This document shows positions 33,666-43,341 of a stretch of DNA of 55,499 nt, one piece after another. The stretch comes from an uncultured Oscillospiraceae bacterium (GTDB lineage: Bacteria; Bacillota; Clostridia; Oscillospirales; Oscillospiraceae). Made by a program: the position numbers and the translations under genes. How positions within the stretch are numbered: position 1 is the stretch's first letter; each line of letters starts with the position of its first letter. Below the pieces are notes generated by a model, which was given only the letters and a program-made list of their open reading frames with translations, made no database searches and had not been told where the DNA came from. The stretch is taken from NCBI GenBank assembly GCA_934546685.1, contig CAKTEB010000004.1, positions 1 to 55,499 of the forward strand, written 5' to 3'.

Positions 33666-34119
33666 TGCGGCTCCTTTGACAAGCTGCTGAAGATCCATGA
33701 GACCAGCGACGTGCACTTCGCGCTGATCATTGCGGATGTGGACAGCTTCAAGGAGGGCAATGATACCTGCGGCCACGCTGCTGGCAAATCTGCGGTCCAC
33801 GGCTTTCCGGAGCATCGACTATGTGTTCCGCCTGGGCGGCGACGAATTCGCCATTATCATGGTGGAGATGACCAGTGACCTGAGCTACACCATTCGGGAG
33901 AAGATCGACAGCGTCAACGAGACTCTGGCGCGAGATCCAGGGGGCTTGCCTAAGGTGTCTCTCAGCGTGGGCGCGGCCTTCTCGGATCGAAAGGATCCCT
34001 CCGACAGCATCTATCGGGATGCGGACGAGGCCCTTTACTATCGGAAGCGCCATGGAAAGGCGGGCTGCAATATCTACGGAGAGGATCCCTCGGAGCATCT
34101 GCATTCTGAAGCCGAATAA
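33666..34119 (+). pseudogene. GGDEF diguanylate cyclase domain, 5'-truncated and frameshifted
   Basis: One frame reads FDKLLKIHETSDVHFALIIA then DVDSFKEGNDTCGHA, the first half of a GGDEF domain. At about 33770 the homology passes to another frame that reads LRSTAFRSIDYVFRLGGDEF and SLSVGAAFSDRKDPSDSIYR to the stop at 34119. Around 10-15 residues are missing at the junction. The signature GGDEF is intact, but everything upstream of the domain is absent. The gene pointed away from the kinase gene, and the joint at about 33660 removed both 5' ends. GGDEF domains make cyclic di-GMP; this one is unlikely to be expressed as a functional protein. Confidence 0.78.
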
Positions 34120-34139
34120 GGAAGCCCTGTGATACGAAA

Positions 34140-34175
34140 ACCGGGACATGCTGCAAGAATGCGGCATGTCCCGGT
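34140..34175. terminator. Strong bidirectional terminator at the end of the pilus operon
   Basis: A 15-bp stem (CCGGGACATGCTGCA, one mismatch) with a 4-base loop; ATTTTT on the plus side and TTTTC on the minus side. Confidence 0.88.
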
Positions 34176-34179
34176 ATTT

Positions 34180-34680
34180 TTATGGTTCCGGCGTACTGTC
34201 GTCGTACTGGTTGGGGTTCAGCACCGCCACCTGGAATTCGTTGCTGGCCAGCTCCTTCCCGGAGGCATCTGTTACGGTGATGGAGACGGTGAAGATGTTG
34301 TCTGTGGAATCGAATTGTTCCAGCAGCACCTCCGCACGCAGACCGTGGGGATAGGCCCGGGCAGGCAGCAGCTTCATATCACCCAGCAACACCTGGCCCT
34401 TTTCATTTTGGGAGAAGGCGGCATCGTTGCCGATCTCCTGGCAGAAGAACGTGATGGTGTCCCCGTCCTGGGTAACTTTGCCGCTGCTGCGGAGCTTGTC
34501 GCTGACAGAGGAGGTAAGGGTGGCGCAGAGCACCTGGGCCTCGGAATCGCTGACGGATTTCGCATAGCTGCGCATGGCCAGCTGGACGCCGGTGACTACG
34601 CCGATGGTTACCAGCAGCAAGACCACAATGGCGCAGAGCATCTCCACCAGGGTGAAGCCGGATCGCTTATTTCGTTTCAA
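34180..34680 (-). CDS. Pseudopilin / minor type IV prepilin 3
   Basis: 166 residues. Prepilin N-terminus MKRNKRSGFTLVEMLCAIVV: cleavage by PilD after Gly, Glu at +5, hydrophobic helix. The body is a PulG/PilW-like beta domain. The start is a TTG at 34680 that overlaps the preceding stop (TTGA) and lies 7 bases after AGGAGG, a good case for TTG initiation. Last gene of the pilus operon. Minor pseudopilins form the tip complex that primes pilus assembly. Confidence 0.85.
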   Translation of the reverse strand: MKRNKRSGFTLVEMLCAIVVLLLVTIGVVTGVQLAMRSYAKSVSDSEAQVLCATLTSSVSDKLRSSGKVTQDGDTITFFCQEIGNDAAFSQNEKGQVLLGDMKLLPARAYPHGLRAEVLLEQFDSTDNIFTVSITVTDASGKELASNEFQVAVLNPNQYDDSTPEP

Positions 34681-34958
34681 GGCTTCGCCTCCTGATAGTA
34701 GTGATAGCCGTTTTCGGCGGTGTATTCAGCGGCGGGGAAGGAATCCTTCGGGGCGTTGTTTTGCTTTACGGTGACCTGGATCGTGCCGGAGGAGCTGTCG
34801 GCATACTGGAAGGAGACATCGGTGTCCCGCACCTTGGCATTGACCCGGGCGGCGGAGACGATGGCAGTGGTAAGGCCCACCAGGATGATGGTGACCACCA
34901 GCACCGCAGCCAGAGACTCAATGAAGGTCTCGCCGCGCTGATTTCGCAGCTTTTTCAT
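34677..34958 (-). CDS. Pseudopilin / minor type IV prepilin 2
   Basis: 93 residues from the ATG at 34958 (GGAGG 7 bases upstream). N-terminus MKKLRNQRGETFIESLAAVL: the cleavage-site Gly is followed by E instead of F, an atypical +1 residue, with Glu at +5 kept and a long hydrophobic helix. The remaining globular part is only about 50 residues. Overlaps both neighbours by 4 bases, so it is translationally coupled. A GspI/PilV-like tip component is plausible. Confidence 0.8.
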   Translation of the reverse strand: MKKLRNQRGETFIESLAAVLVVTIILVGLTTAIVSAARVNAKVRDTDVSFQYADSSSGTIQVTVKQNNAPKDSFPAAEYTAENGYHYYQEAKP

Positions 34959-35638
34959 GAATTTCCCTCCGTTCCGGTCTTCGGCGTCGTCAGGGTGGCC
35001 TTGTCCTTGTGCCACTTCAGAGACTCCGCAATGGTAGTGATCTGCTGCTCGCCATCGGTGTTCACCACGTCGGTCTCCTGCAGCTCCGCGTCCATGGTCA
35101 GGGTGAGTTGACAGGGGTGGCCGGTGCTGCTGGCGGTGGAAAAGGTGGCCAGTAGATTTACCCCGGTGAGCTTGGTGTTTTCCCGAATGGGGGTCATGGC
35201 CAGGGTCATTTCCACGGGATCATAGCCGGCTGCTTCAATGCGATAGCTCTGATAAAACTGCGTAAATCCATTCTGAATGATCTGTTTGAGTGCGTCCTGC
35301 ATCAGCGGAGCAAAGGCCCCCGCGGGCTCGGTGAGAACAGTGGTTTCTCGAGAGGACTCCACATAGTCCTTTGTACTGTCGTTCCATGTGCGGGTGACTT
35401 TTGTCTTCTGGATATACTGTCCGCCGGCGCCCAGCACGGAGTCCCGGAACAGCTGGGCCGCGGAGCTGGCAGTGAGATAGGACTGCTGGCTCTCCTTCTG
35501 GGCTCGGAGATCCACGGCGGCGCTGATGGCCGCAGACAGGATCACCGCACTGACCATCAGGGCCACCAGCATCAGGAGCAGGGCCATGAGCATGGATGCG
35601 CCGCGGCAGCTTTGCAGTTTACGTTTGGCAGCGTTCAT
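34955..35638 (-). CDS. PilX/GspK-like minor pilin
   Basis: 227 residues. The start is taken at the second ATG (35638), because the first (35647) abuts the AGGAG site. N-terminus MNAAKRKLQSCRGASMLMAL with a G-A-S-M-L-M-A-L-L-L pattern like PilX/GspK proteins, which lack the Glu at +5. A helical region (AQKESQQSYLTASSAAQLFR) and a beta domain follow. Overlaps the next gene (ATGA). Role: tip minor pilin. Confidence 0.75.
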   Translation of the reverse strand: MNAAKRKLQSCRGASMLMALLLMLVALMVSAVILSAAISAAVDLRAQKESQQSYLTASSAAQLFRDSVLGAGGQYIQKTKVTRTWNDSTKDYVESSRETTVLTEPAGAFAPLMQDALKQIIQNGFTQFYQSYRIEAAGYDPVEMTLAMTPIRENTKLTGVNLLATFSTASSTGHPCQLTLTMDAELQETDVVNTDGEQQITTIAESLKWHKDKATLTTPKTGTEGNS

Positions 35639-35688
35639 GCCTGCCATCTCCTTTCATCGGGGGTCCCGGCGGGGCCCCCTTGGGTATT

Positions 35689-38600
35689 TTATTCGCTGTC
35701 GGAGGCGGAGGCTTCCGCTTCCGAGGTTTGGCCCGCAGAGGCTTCTGCCGAGGAAGCGGAATCGTCCTGCTTGCCGGACTGGTCGGCACTGTCGTCCTTC
35801 TGCCAGACGGCGTAAAGGGTGATGGTTTCGCCGTGGGTCTCGGTCAGATCCTTGAGCTTGTCGTCCGGTTTATATGTTGCAGCTCCATCGGCGGAGGCAG
35901 CCCAGCCCTGGAAGCTGTAGCCGTCCCGGACGAATTTGCAGTCCGGCGCGGTGCCCGGCTCCCCATAATGGAGGGACAGCGGATCCATCTCGTAGCCGTC
36001 CAGCTCCCAGCCGTCATAGTTGCCGTCGAAGGCTACCTGATAGCGGATGGCTTCACTGGAGCGGTAGACGGTGATGTTGCCGGTGACGGACTTGACGTCG
36101 GGCAGCGTCCAGATCCAGCGCTGGCCCTTTTCGGGTGCCTGACCGTAGGACGCGGCCAGTGTGGTGTTCAGCGTTTCCTGATCCACCGGAATATCCGCCC
36201 AACTGCCGCCCTGGGGCAGCCGCAGGGTCGTAAGCTCCATACCGGGATCATCCTTGCCGGTGCCGGACATCAGGGTGATCGTGTTGGCCCGCTTGAAGGT
36301 CAGCTTAAACTGATCCAGAGGCTTCTGATCGCGTCCTCTGCGGCTTACCAGCAGCTCGATGGCCCACTGTTCATCGGGGGCGCTGCCGGTTCTGAGATTT
36401 TTCAGGGAAATGCTGCGGTAGGTGAAGCTCTTATCCTTGGAGGTTCGGAGACTGCCCAAGTCCAGCTGATAGGTGTTGTCCTTGTCAGCGTACTGGGTGC
36501 CCTCGGGGATCTTCTGTTCCTCCGACTCCTGATCCTCCAACGTGTATTTCTTGCCGCCGATGGTCAGCGTGATCTCCTCCACATAGAGATCATCCGGAGC
36601 TACATAGTCCGACGTGGCGTAGAGCCACATGGTCTCCTTGGCATCGACAGCCTCCTTTTCATCGGCCACCTTGGGTAGGGTATCCTTTTTGGGATCCTTG
36701 TCCTTGCCGGAGTCCGGGGTAGTCTGCGTCTTGGGGGTGTGGAGCACGGAGACCTCGTTGTAGTCCGTGCCGTCGGTGACGCCCAGGTGTACGCTGGGTT
36801 TTACGGAAACGGTGACGGTGGTAGAGGCGGTAATGGCAGCGCCCCAGGCTGGGGTATAGGTGGCCGTGACGCTGACCACGGCCTCAGGCCGGGAACCAGC
36901 GGTGAGGGCGGTGATATCCAGCTCCCCGGTGGCCTCGTTGTAGACCGCAGAGGCCGCGGGCTCGCTGGAGTTGGGATTCTGCACATTGACGGAATAGGTG
37001 ATGGTCTCCTGATCGGAGGCGGTGACGGTGTTGCCCTTCTGATCCCGGAGGGTCAGGGGCAGACTGACGGCATCCTGCTCATAGAGCGATACGCCCTTGC
37101 CATCTCCGGCCACCAGCTGGAGGGAGGCAGTGACGGTGACCGTCAAATCCGCCGTATAGCTCCTGCCGCCATGGGTGATAGCAGCCTCAATGACGATAGT
37201 GCCGGGCTTCTGGGCCAGGATCTTCACTGCGTAGCAGTTGGACTGAGGCGTGCAGCTTTCCACCACGGCGGGGGAAGCTGTTTTCTCTACGGTGTTGTTT
37301 TCCTCATCCTTGTAGGAGAAGGTCACCTGATCGTTTGAATAGCGATAGCCGCTGGCGCTGTAGACGTGGAGCTCCCGGAGTAGATAGGCGCCTCCGGCTT
37401 CGGTTCCGCTGCTGGCCGCATCAGATACGGCGGCGGCGGTGAGTTCCGCACTGCTGTCCGCTTCCTCCTGACTGGAGACTGCGGCGGATTTGGCGGTATC
37501 CGCAGCCGTGGCTTCAGGCTCCGCCTGGGCTTGGGGCTCGGCGGCTTCCTTTACGTCGGCGGTGACGGCATCCGCGGCAACAGGCGCTTTTTCCTCCAGG
37601 GAGGAATCGGGCTCTGCCTCAGTCTGTTTGGCGGAAGCCGCTTCCGAGGCTTTCTGCGCCTGGCTCTGCACCGAGGCTGTTTGGGTGCGGTCCTGGATCA
37701 TATCGATGGAGCCGGTGTTCTCATTCCAATAGAGGCCGAACTTGGGCCAGCTGCCATAGTGGACATTGACGGTGTTGCCGAACACGTCGGTTTGGGTCAG
37801 AATGGTGGGGAAGGGGTAGTTGAGGTTCCTGAGGGCGGAATCATTGCCCGGGAAGCTGTACTTGCCGCTGATCCCGGCGCCATTTTCGGAGACAGTGACC
37901 TTGCCGAAGCCGCTGTTTAGATAGCCCTGGAGGCTGTCGGTCATCTGCTGGTAGGTCAGGTAGGGGCAGCGGTCATTACGAATCATAATTGCACGGTTTT
38001 GACGCTCAGGGGTTGTATCGGGGAGCTCACGGCCCCAGGCGTTCATATTCCAGTTGCTCCAGTCAATGTTCTTAATCCCCAGGTAGCGATTCTTATAGTC
38101 CTCCGATTGGGCGGCTGCGGTATCCAAGGCGTAGCAGTTTACAATGTAAATAACTGGGTTATCAATCAGGGTGAAGTTACGCTGCATTTCACCGTTGGAT
38201 GCAATGGAGTAGCTGCCCATAACCCATGTGTCTGCGCTCCAGGCGGGAACCTCTACATAGCTGTAGCTGTTTTTGACGTATACAACATCGGTAACAGAGC
38301 CAACCAGATTTTGCAGATCGCCCTGGTTCCGCATGACGATACCGCCGACAATACCGCCTACCCAGATGCTGGTATTGCTTCCCCAGTTTAGTGTGTGCGA
38401 CTGCGCTTTCCTGGGGCTCACAATGGAGCCGCCCGCATAGCAGGCATCCACAGTTCCGCGGCATACGCCGGCCAGCCCGCCAGCACGCAAATTCTTATTA
38501 CCGACAAAATAAGTGATGTCCAGCGTGATGTCCGTAACGGCGGTGCACCTGGTGATGTTCATATTCGTTGCGCCCACCAGACCGCCCACGCAGCCACCGC

Positions 38601-41600
38601 CCCAGCCGGGACTTTTGCTGCGCTGATCCAGAATCTTGTAGCCGGATACGGTGCAGTTAGTAAAGGAAACGTTGCTTGTACCGGTACCCTTGGCGGCAAA
38701 GCCCACAAGACCGCCGATACAGTACCATTCGCGGGCATCCTTATTTCCGCAAATTGTGTTGCCCCGGTCAGAGTACAGCACGATGTTGCGCATATTCGCG
38801 CCCACGGTGATGCCAAAGAGGCCCACCATCTCAGCGGAGCTGTTGATTTCAATGTTCTTGATGGCATAGGCACCGCCATCATAGGTGCCTGCGAAATAGG
38901 CCATCACCGGGTAGGAGTTTTTGCCGCCGTCTTTGCTGTCGTCAGTGCTCAGCTCACGGAAGCTGCCGACAGGCGTAAAGTTGCTGCTTCTCTCATCGTA
39001 TGCGTTGAGGTCGTGGCTCTGGTTCCAAACCAGAGTGGCAGGGGTATTCTGCTTATTCGTGCTGCAAATCAGGTAAGGGTACTGGCCACAATATTCGTCA
39101 CCGGTGGCAGTGGTGCCGTTCAGCCAGGTGTTAAAGTCATCAATGCAGGTGGTGGCGGATTTCTTCCCGTAGTTCCAGTTGATATACTGGAGCTGGTCCA
39201 CCGAGCGGATCTCATAGGGCTTATCCTTGCTGCCAGGCACCGCGCCGGAGGCACTCTCATTGACGGCGGCGCTGCTGAGCAGGGTGATGGAATCCGCAAA
39301 GAAGGGGCAGACGGAGTAGGTATAGGTGGCGTTTCCGTTATAGGTCAGCTTCCAGGTGCTGTTGACGTCGCTGCCGGTGAGGTACATGTTGCCGGTCTTG
39401 TAGGCCACGAAGCTGTACTGGGGCAGCTGCTTTTTCAGGGCAGCACTGGCCGTCTTGTATTCCTTGCCAAGCACGCAGTTATCGGCTTGCAGCTTGATAT
39501 CCCCATCGTTGACGGTGTCCTTCTTGTAGAAATAGCCGTAGCCGTATTCCGTGATTACGCCGCCATCGTTGTGGGCCACGCACAGGGAACTGCCCGCGGA
39601 GGCCTCGCCGTTATTGGTGCCCACATAGCTGAAATGATAGCCGGAGTTGCTGCCGCCGCTCTCATATTCCCAGTAGAACACGCCCAGATTGCCCAGATCC
39701 TTCTCCTGAGAGGCCCAGTTGCCAATGTGGATCAGCTGGCCGCTCTCATTGCGCACCACGGCGGGATAGGGATAATTCGCGGCCTGGGTCTTGCTGTGGA
39801 GCTTGGTAACGGCAGCGGTGCCGAACCGGCCCATGTTCAGGGTGGCAAGGTCCTCACCGGTGATGGCCTTGCCGTCAGCGGTGTCGGCATAGTCATTCTT
39901 CGAGGTGCTGAAGCTGTAGAGCAGGCCGCAGTAGCTGTAGGTGCCCGCGTCCAGGTAGTAGCACTGGGAGGAATAGCCCGTGCCCTTGGGGGCAAAGCCA
40001 TAGGCGGCGGCTTCACCGGAGACGGTCAGGGCCGTTCCCGCATAGCTCCGGCTGATATAGCTGCGGTTATCGCCCGCAAAGCCGGAGACAGTCACGGTGC
40101 TGTTTTTGGTTTCCAGCACGGTGATGGAGCCGCCCGCGTAGCTGTCGGAGATGGAGCCGCTGTTTATGCCCACAAAGCCGCCCACGGTGCTGGAGGATTT
40201 ATCGTTGCTGAGGGTGATGGCGGGGGTATCGGCGCTGCAATCGTAGATGGAGCCGCCGTTGCCGCCCACCAGGCCGCCTAAGAACATGGCGCTGTTGTTG
40301 TAGCCATACTGGGCCAGGGCAAAGCCGGTGACGGCGCAGTTCTCAATGGTGCCCTCGTTATAGCCCGCCAGGACGCCCAGATACAGCCGGTCAGAGCTGC
40401 CGTCCAATACGGTGCCGCCGCCCTTGCTGCTGGAGTGGGAGACGGTGAGAGCAGTGCCAGTACCATTGCCGTCCAGGCACAGATTGCGGATGCTGGAGGA
40501 CTTGGCCGTGTAGCCGAAGAGGCCCACATAGAGCTGGGTGGAGGAAATGCTGAGGTTATGGATATAGTGATAGCCGCCGTTGTAGGCCGCCTGGAATTTG
40601 TACCGGTTCGAGCCGATGGGCTCTTGGACGGTGACGGCCTGCGTCAAGGTGGTGTAGTCCGTCCAATGATATGCGGCATAGTCCAGATCCAGCTCCTGAC
40701 GGAAGGTGCTGGAGGCGGTGACAGATACAAAATCCGCATAATTGTTTCCATAGATCACGCTCAGATCATAGAGGTGTCGGGGCGTGCGGATATAGACGGT
40801 CTGGGGGGCGTTGGGGGCCTCTGTGCCCAGGGCCACGGCCTTTGCGAAATAGGGATTGTAATAATAGGACTTCTCGCCAATGGTGATTCTCTCGTAGAAG
40901 CCCTTTGCATCCTTGCTGGTGTGGAGCGCCTTTGAGCTCAGGGGCAGGAGATAGTAGGAGGTGCCGTTTTTGTTGACGGCGATGGCGTCCTTGCCCAGAA
41001 GCTTCTCCGTGTCGTTGTTTTCGTAGGCGACAGAAATGGTATCGTTCTCACTGGGCTTGTTGACCGTGACCAGGGCATAGCCGTCGCCGATAACGGGCAG
41101 ATCAGACCGCAGCGTGGTCATATTCGCACCGTAGAAGCCGTAGACCTCCTCATTGCCGCTCTGGTAGACCTCATAGTACACCAGGGATTCCTGGTCAGGA
41201 TCCGCGGCCCAGTCGCCATAGTGCTCCAAGCCGGAGAGCCGGGGATAGCTGTAGTAGGTAAGACCCTGATCCAGGAGATTATAGGGGTGGGTCTCCGCCT
41301 GATCCATGGTAAAGGAAGCGGAGAGCTTGTGGAGATCCTGAATGTCGGTGTTGGTGGCATGGTCGGTTTTGGCCATGTGTTTCGGCTCGATCTCACCCAT
41401 CTCGCCGTTGAGATAGTAGACATTTTGGACGGTATCGCCGCTGAGGGCGGTCGTATAGACGGCGCAGCCGTCCGCACTGGGCTGATATTCCACGCCGGTA
41501 TAGCCGTTTTTCGCGGAGGCGACCCTTGCGGGCACCAGACCGGCAGCGTATTTGGAGGCCGCCTGATAGCCCAAGGTGTAGAAGTCCTCCAGCGTGATGG

Positions 41601-43245
41601 CGGAATTCTTGCCCGCGCCGCCCGCAATGCCGCCTGTGCTTCCGGCGAACAGATAGCAGTCGCTGTAGCAGCCGTTTACGGCCAGCGTGCCGGAGACGGT
41701 GCCCACCAGACCGCCAGCGTAGTTCTTGCCGGAGATCACCGTGGCGGCCATGCTGTTTTTCAGGGTGAGGGAGCCGGTGACGGCGCCGACCAGGCCGCCT
41801 GCGGTATTGCCCAGGAGCCAGGGACTCAGATCCTCCAGCTCCGCCACGGCATCCAGCTCATCGCCCTGCTTGCTGCTGAGGAATACCCGGCAGTGATTCA
41901 GGGTGGCGGTGCCGCTGACTCGGCCAACAAGCGCGCCGGTGTTGGTGCCGCCGTCGATCCGGGTGCCGGTAAGGGTCACGTCGGTCATGGTGCCCCCGAA
42001 GGAGCCAAAGAGTCCGGCATTTCCGGAGGCGGAGGCGATGTGCAGTCCGTCGATGATGGAGGTGGCGGTCTCGCCAGAATCGTTGACATAAGAACCGCTG
42101 AAAGAGGTCAAATTGTCGTTTGTGATGGGTGTAAAGCTGTCGCCGTAGAGGCTGTAATAGTCTTCGTCATTGGTCTTGTCGTCCCGGAAGGAGATGTCGC
42201 TGACCAATACGGCCTTTGTGATGCTCTCGTTGGCCACACTGAGATTCTGGAGATGGCGGCCATAGGCGATATAGGCGGTGTCGGGGTTGCCGGAGACGTT
42301 AAAGTCGGGATCCGCAAAGAGGCTGTTGGTGGTGCGCTGGCAGTCCTTTTCGCCGATGGTGTCGCTGCTGACGCTCTTGGCGGTGAGCTTGATGGTGATA
42401 TTATTACCACCGGGGATCCCGGTCTGGGCCTCGAAGCCCTGGTTTTTATCCAGAGAGTCCAGCACCCAGGTATAGCAGTATTCCAGGGCTCCCAGCTTGT
42501 CCATATCCGCCTGGTCCACGGGGCGAACGAAGGTCTGCTTCGTCACCTGATCCGTAATGGTGATCCGGAAGCTCAGAGCTCCGCTGTCGGGGCTGGAGCA
42601 GTAGAATTTCACGGTGAGCTTTTCGTTGTTGCTGATGGAGATGGAGGGGGCCAGGGTGGTGGTATAGTTGGTGCGGGTCACGTCGCCGCCGTAATAGCCT
42701 ACCTTTGCCCCGTCCTTCAGCCGGTTCTGCTTAAAGCGCAGCAGATTCCGGTCGGTCTCGTCCCGGGAGATGGTCTCCTGGCTGTAGAATACCGCATAGA
42801 TGGTGCCGGTCTTGGGACTGTACTCGATGATCCAGTTCCCGTCCCACAGCTCCTTGTCCACGGCACTTTCGGGCAGAATGGCAGCGGCGGCAAAGGTGCC
42901 GGTTCGTTCCACGGAGGTGACATAATACAGCTCTGGAGAATCCTCGCTGTCCTCCACGTCCGAGGGGGGATCGTTCATGACATAGATGCCCATGTTGCCG
43001 TCCGCTCTGCTGGGCGTATAGAGGCTGTCAAAGCCGGAGGCCCGGAGCTCAGTGAGCCGGTTCTGGGCGGCCACATAGATGATCTCCGCCTTGGCGTCCA
43101 GCTCCTTCTGGCGCAGGTTTTTCCGAAGGGTCAGAAGCCCCCCGACGGCCACGCCGAACAGGATGACCATGATTGCGATAACCACCAGAGCTTCGGTGAG
43201 GGTATAGCCGCCGACGCGTCGTTTTCTGGAAATTTGATCTTTCAT
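35689..43245 (-). CDS. Giant prepilin-type adhesin with GLUG and InlB-like repeats
   Basis: 2518 residues. The start at 43245 follows GGAGGAACACACCA. Residues 1-40 are a prepilin leader and helix: KRRVGGYTLTEALVVIAIMV (Gly then Tyr at the cleavage site, Glu at +5). Three blocks of GLUG-type repeats follow, for example GGLVGAVTGSLTLKNSMAAT and GLVGTVSGTLAVNGCYSDCY near 430-560, then near 980-1150 and 1530-1680. A low-complexity Ala/Glu/Ser/Gln linker lies near 1850-1950, Ig-like domains near 1960-2150, an InlB B-repeat-like unit near 2395-2475 (YSFQGWAASADGAATYKPDD), and an acidic Ser/Ala tail. No LPXTG or C-terminal membrane helix. It would be exported and anchored through the type IV pilus as a tip or fibre adhesin. 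Far larger than ordinary pilins (150-250). Confidence 0.85.
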   Translation of the reverse strand: MKDQISRKRRVGGYTLTEALVVIAIMVILFGVAVGGLLTLRKNLRQKELDAKAEIIYVAAQNRLTELRASGFDSLYTPSRADGNMGIYVMNDPPSDVEDSEDSPELYYVTSVERTGTFAAAAILPESAVDKELWDGNWIIEYSPKTGTIYAVFYSQETISRDETDRNLLRFKQNRLKDGAKVGYYGGDVTRTNYTTTLAPSISISNNEKLTVKFYCSSPDSGALSFRITITDQVTKQTFVRPVDQADMDKLGALEYCYTWVLDSLDKNQGFEAQTGIPGGNNITIKLTAKSVSSDTIGEKDCQRTTNSLFADPDFNVSGNPDTAYIAYGRHLQNLSVANESITKAVLVSDISFRDDKTNDEDYYSLYGDSFTPITNDNLTSFSGSYVNDSGETATSIIDGLHIASASGNAGLFGSFGGTMTDVTLTGTRIDGGTNTGALVGRVSGTATLNHCRVFLSSKQGDELDAVAELEDLSPWLLGNTAGGLVGAVTGSLTLKNSMAATVISGKNYAGGLVGTVSGTLAVNGCYSDCYLFAGSTGGIAGGAGKNSAITLEDFYTLGYQAASKYAAGLVPARVASAKNGYTGVEYQPSADGCAVYTTALSGDTVQNVYYLNGEMGEIEPKHMAKTDHATNTDIQDLHKLSASFTMDQAETHPYNLLDQGLTYYSYPRLSGLEHYGDWAADPDQESLVYYEVYQSGNEEVYGFYGANMTTLRSDLPVIGDGYALVTVNKPSENDTISVAYENNDTEKLLGKDAIAVNKNGTSYYLLPLSSKALHTSKDAKGFYERITIGEKSYYYNPYFAKAVALGTEAPNAPQTVYIRTPRHLYDLSVIYGNNYADFVSVTASSTFRQELDLDYAAYHWTDYTTLTQAVTVQEPIGSNRYKFQAAYNGGYHYIHNLSISSTQLYVGLFGYTAKSSSIRNLCLDGNGTGTALTVSHSSSKGGGTVLDGSSDRLYLGVLAGYNEGTIENCAVTGFALAQYGYNNSAMFLGGLVGGNGGSIYDCSADTPAITLSNDKSSSTVGGFVGINSGSISDSYAGGSITVLETKNSTVTVSGFAGDNRSYISRSYAGTALTVSGEAAAYGFAPKGTGYSSQCYYLDAGTYSYCGLLYSFSTSKNDYADTADGKAITGEDLATLNMGRFGTAAVTKLHSKTQAANYPYPAVVRNESGQLIHIGNWASQEKDLGNLGVFYWEYESGGSNSGYHFSYVGTNNGEASAGSSLCVAHNDGGVITEYGYGYFYKKDTVNDGDIKLQADNCVLGKEYKTASAALKKQLPQYSFVAYKTGNMYLTGSDVNSTWKLTYNGNATYTYSVCPFFADSITLLSSAAVNESASGAVPGSKDKPYEIRSVDQLQYINWNYGKKSATTCIDDFNTWLNGTTATGDEYCGQYPYLICSTNKQNTPATLVWNQSHDLNAYDERSSNFTPVGSFRELSTDDSKDGGKNSYPVMAYFAGTYDGGAYAIKNIEINSSAEMVGLFGITVGANMRNIVLYSDRGNTICGNKDAREWYCIGGLVGFAAKGTGTSNVSFTNCTVSGYKILDQRSKSPGWGGGCVGGLVGATNMNITRCTAVTDITLDITYFVGNKNLRAGGLAGVCRGTVDACYAGGSIVSPRKAQSHTLNWGSNTSIWVGGIVGGIVMRNQGDLQNLVGSVTDVVYVKNSYSYVEVPAWSADTWVMGSYSIASNGEMQRNFTLIDNPVIYIVNCYALDTAAAQSEDYKNRYLGIKNIDWSNWNMNAWGRELPDTTPERQNRAIMIRNDRCPYLTYQQMTDSLQGYLNSGFGKVTVSENGAGISGKYSFPGNDSALRNLNYPFPTILTQTDVFGNTVNVHYGSWPKFGLYWNENTGSIDMIQDRTQTASVQSQAQKASEAASAKQTEAEPDSSLEEKAPVAADAVTADVKEAAEPQAQAEPEATAADTAKSAAVSSQEEADSSAELTAAAVSDAASSGTEAGGAYLLRELHVYSASGYRYSNDQVTFSYKDEENNTVEKTASPAVVESCTPQSNCYAVKILAQKPGTIVIEAAITHGGRSYTADLTVTVTASLQLVAGDGKGVSLYEQDAVSLPLTLRDQKGNTVTASDQETITYSVNVQNPNSSEPAASAVYNEATGELDITALTAGSRPEAVVSVTATYTPAWGAAITASTTVTVSVKPSVHLGVTDGTDYNEVSVLHTPKTQTTPDSGKDKDPKKDTLPKVADEKEAVDAKETMWLYATSDYVAPDDLYVEEITLTIGGKKYTLEDQESEEQKIPEGTQYADKDNTYQLDLGSLRTSKDKSFTYRSISLKNLRTGSAPDEQWAIELLVSRRGRDQKPLDQFKLTFKRANTITLMSGTGKDDPGMELTTLRLPQGGSWADIPVDQETLNTTLAASYGQAPEKGQRWIWTLPDVKSVTGNITVYRSSEAIRYQVAFDGNYDGWELDGYEMDPLSLHYGEPGTAPDCKFVRDGYSFQGWAASADGAATYKPDDKLKDLTETHGETITLYAVWQKDDSADQSGKQDDSASSAEASAGQTSEAEASASDSE

Positions 43246-43341
43246 TGGTGTGTTCCTCCATGGATGGATCCCGGATGGGAGATGGGGCGCTGAAAAGCGC
43301 AAAAACCGGTGCGTCAAAAGACCCCCGGCTTGCGTGCGGAA

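Noticed and set aside
38395..40281. Long plus-strand open frames (also 41221-43293, 35596-36678, 11018-13006, 22127-23740)
   Set aside because: All are complementary to well-supported genes and show no domain, start site or promoter.
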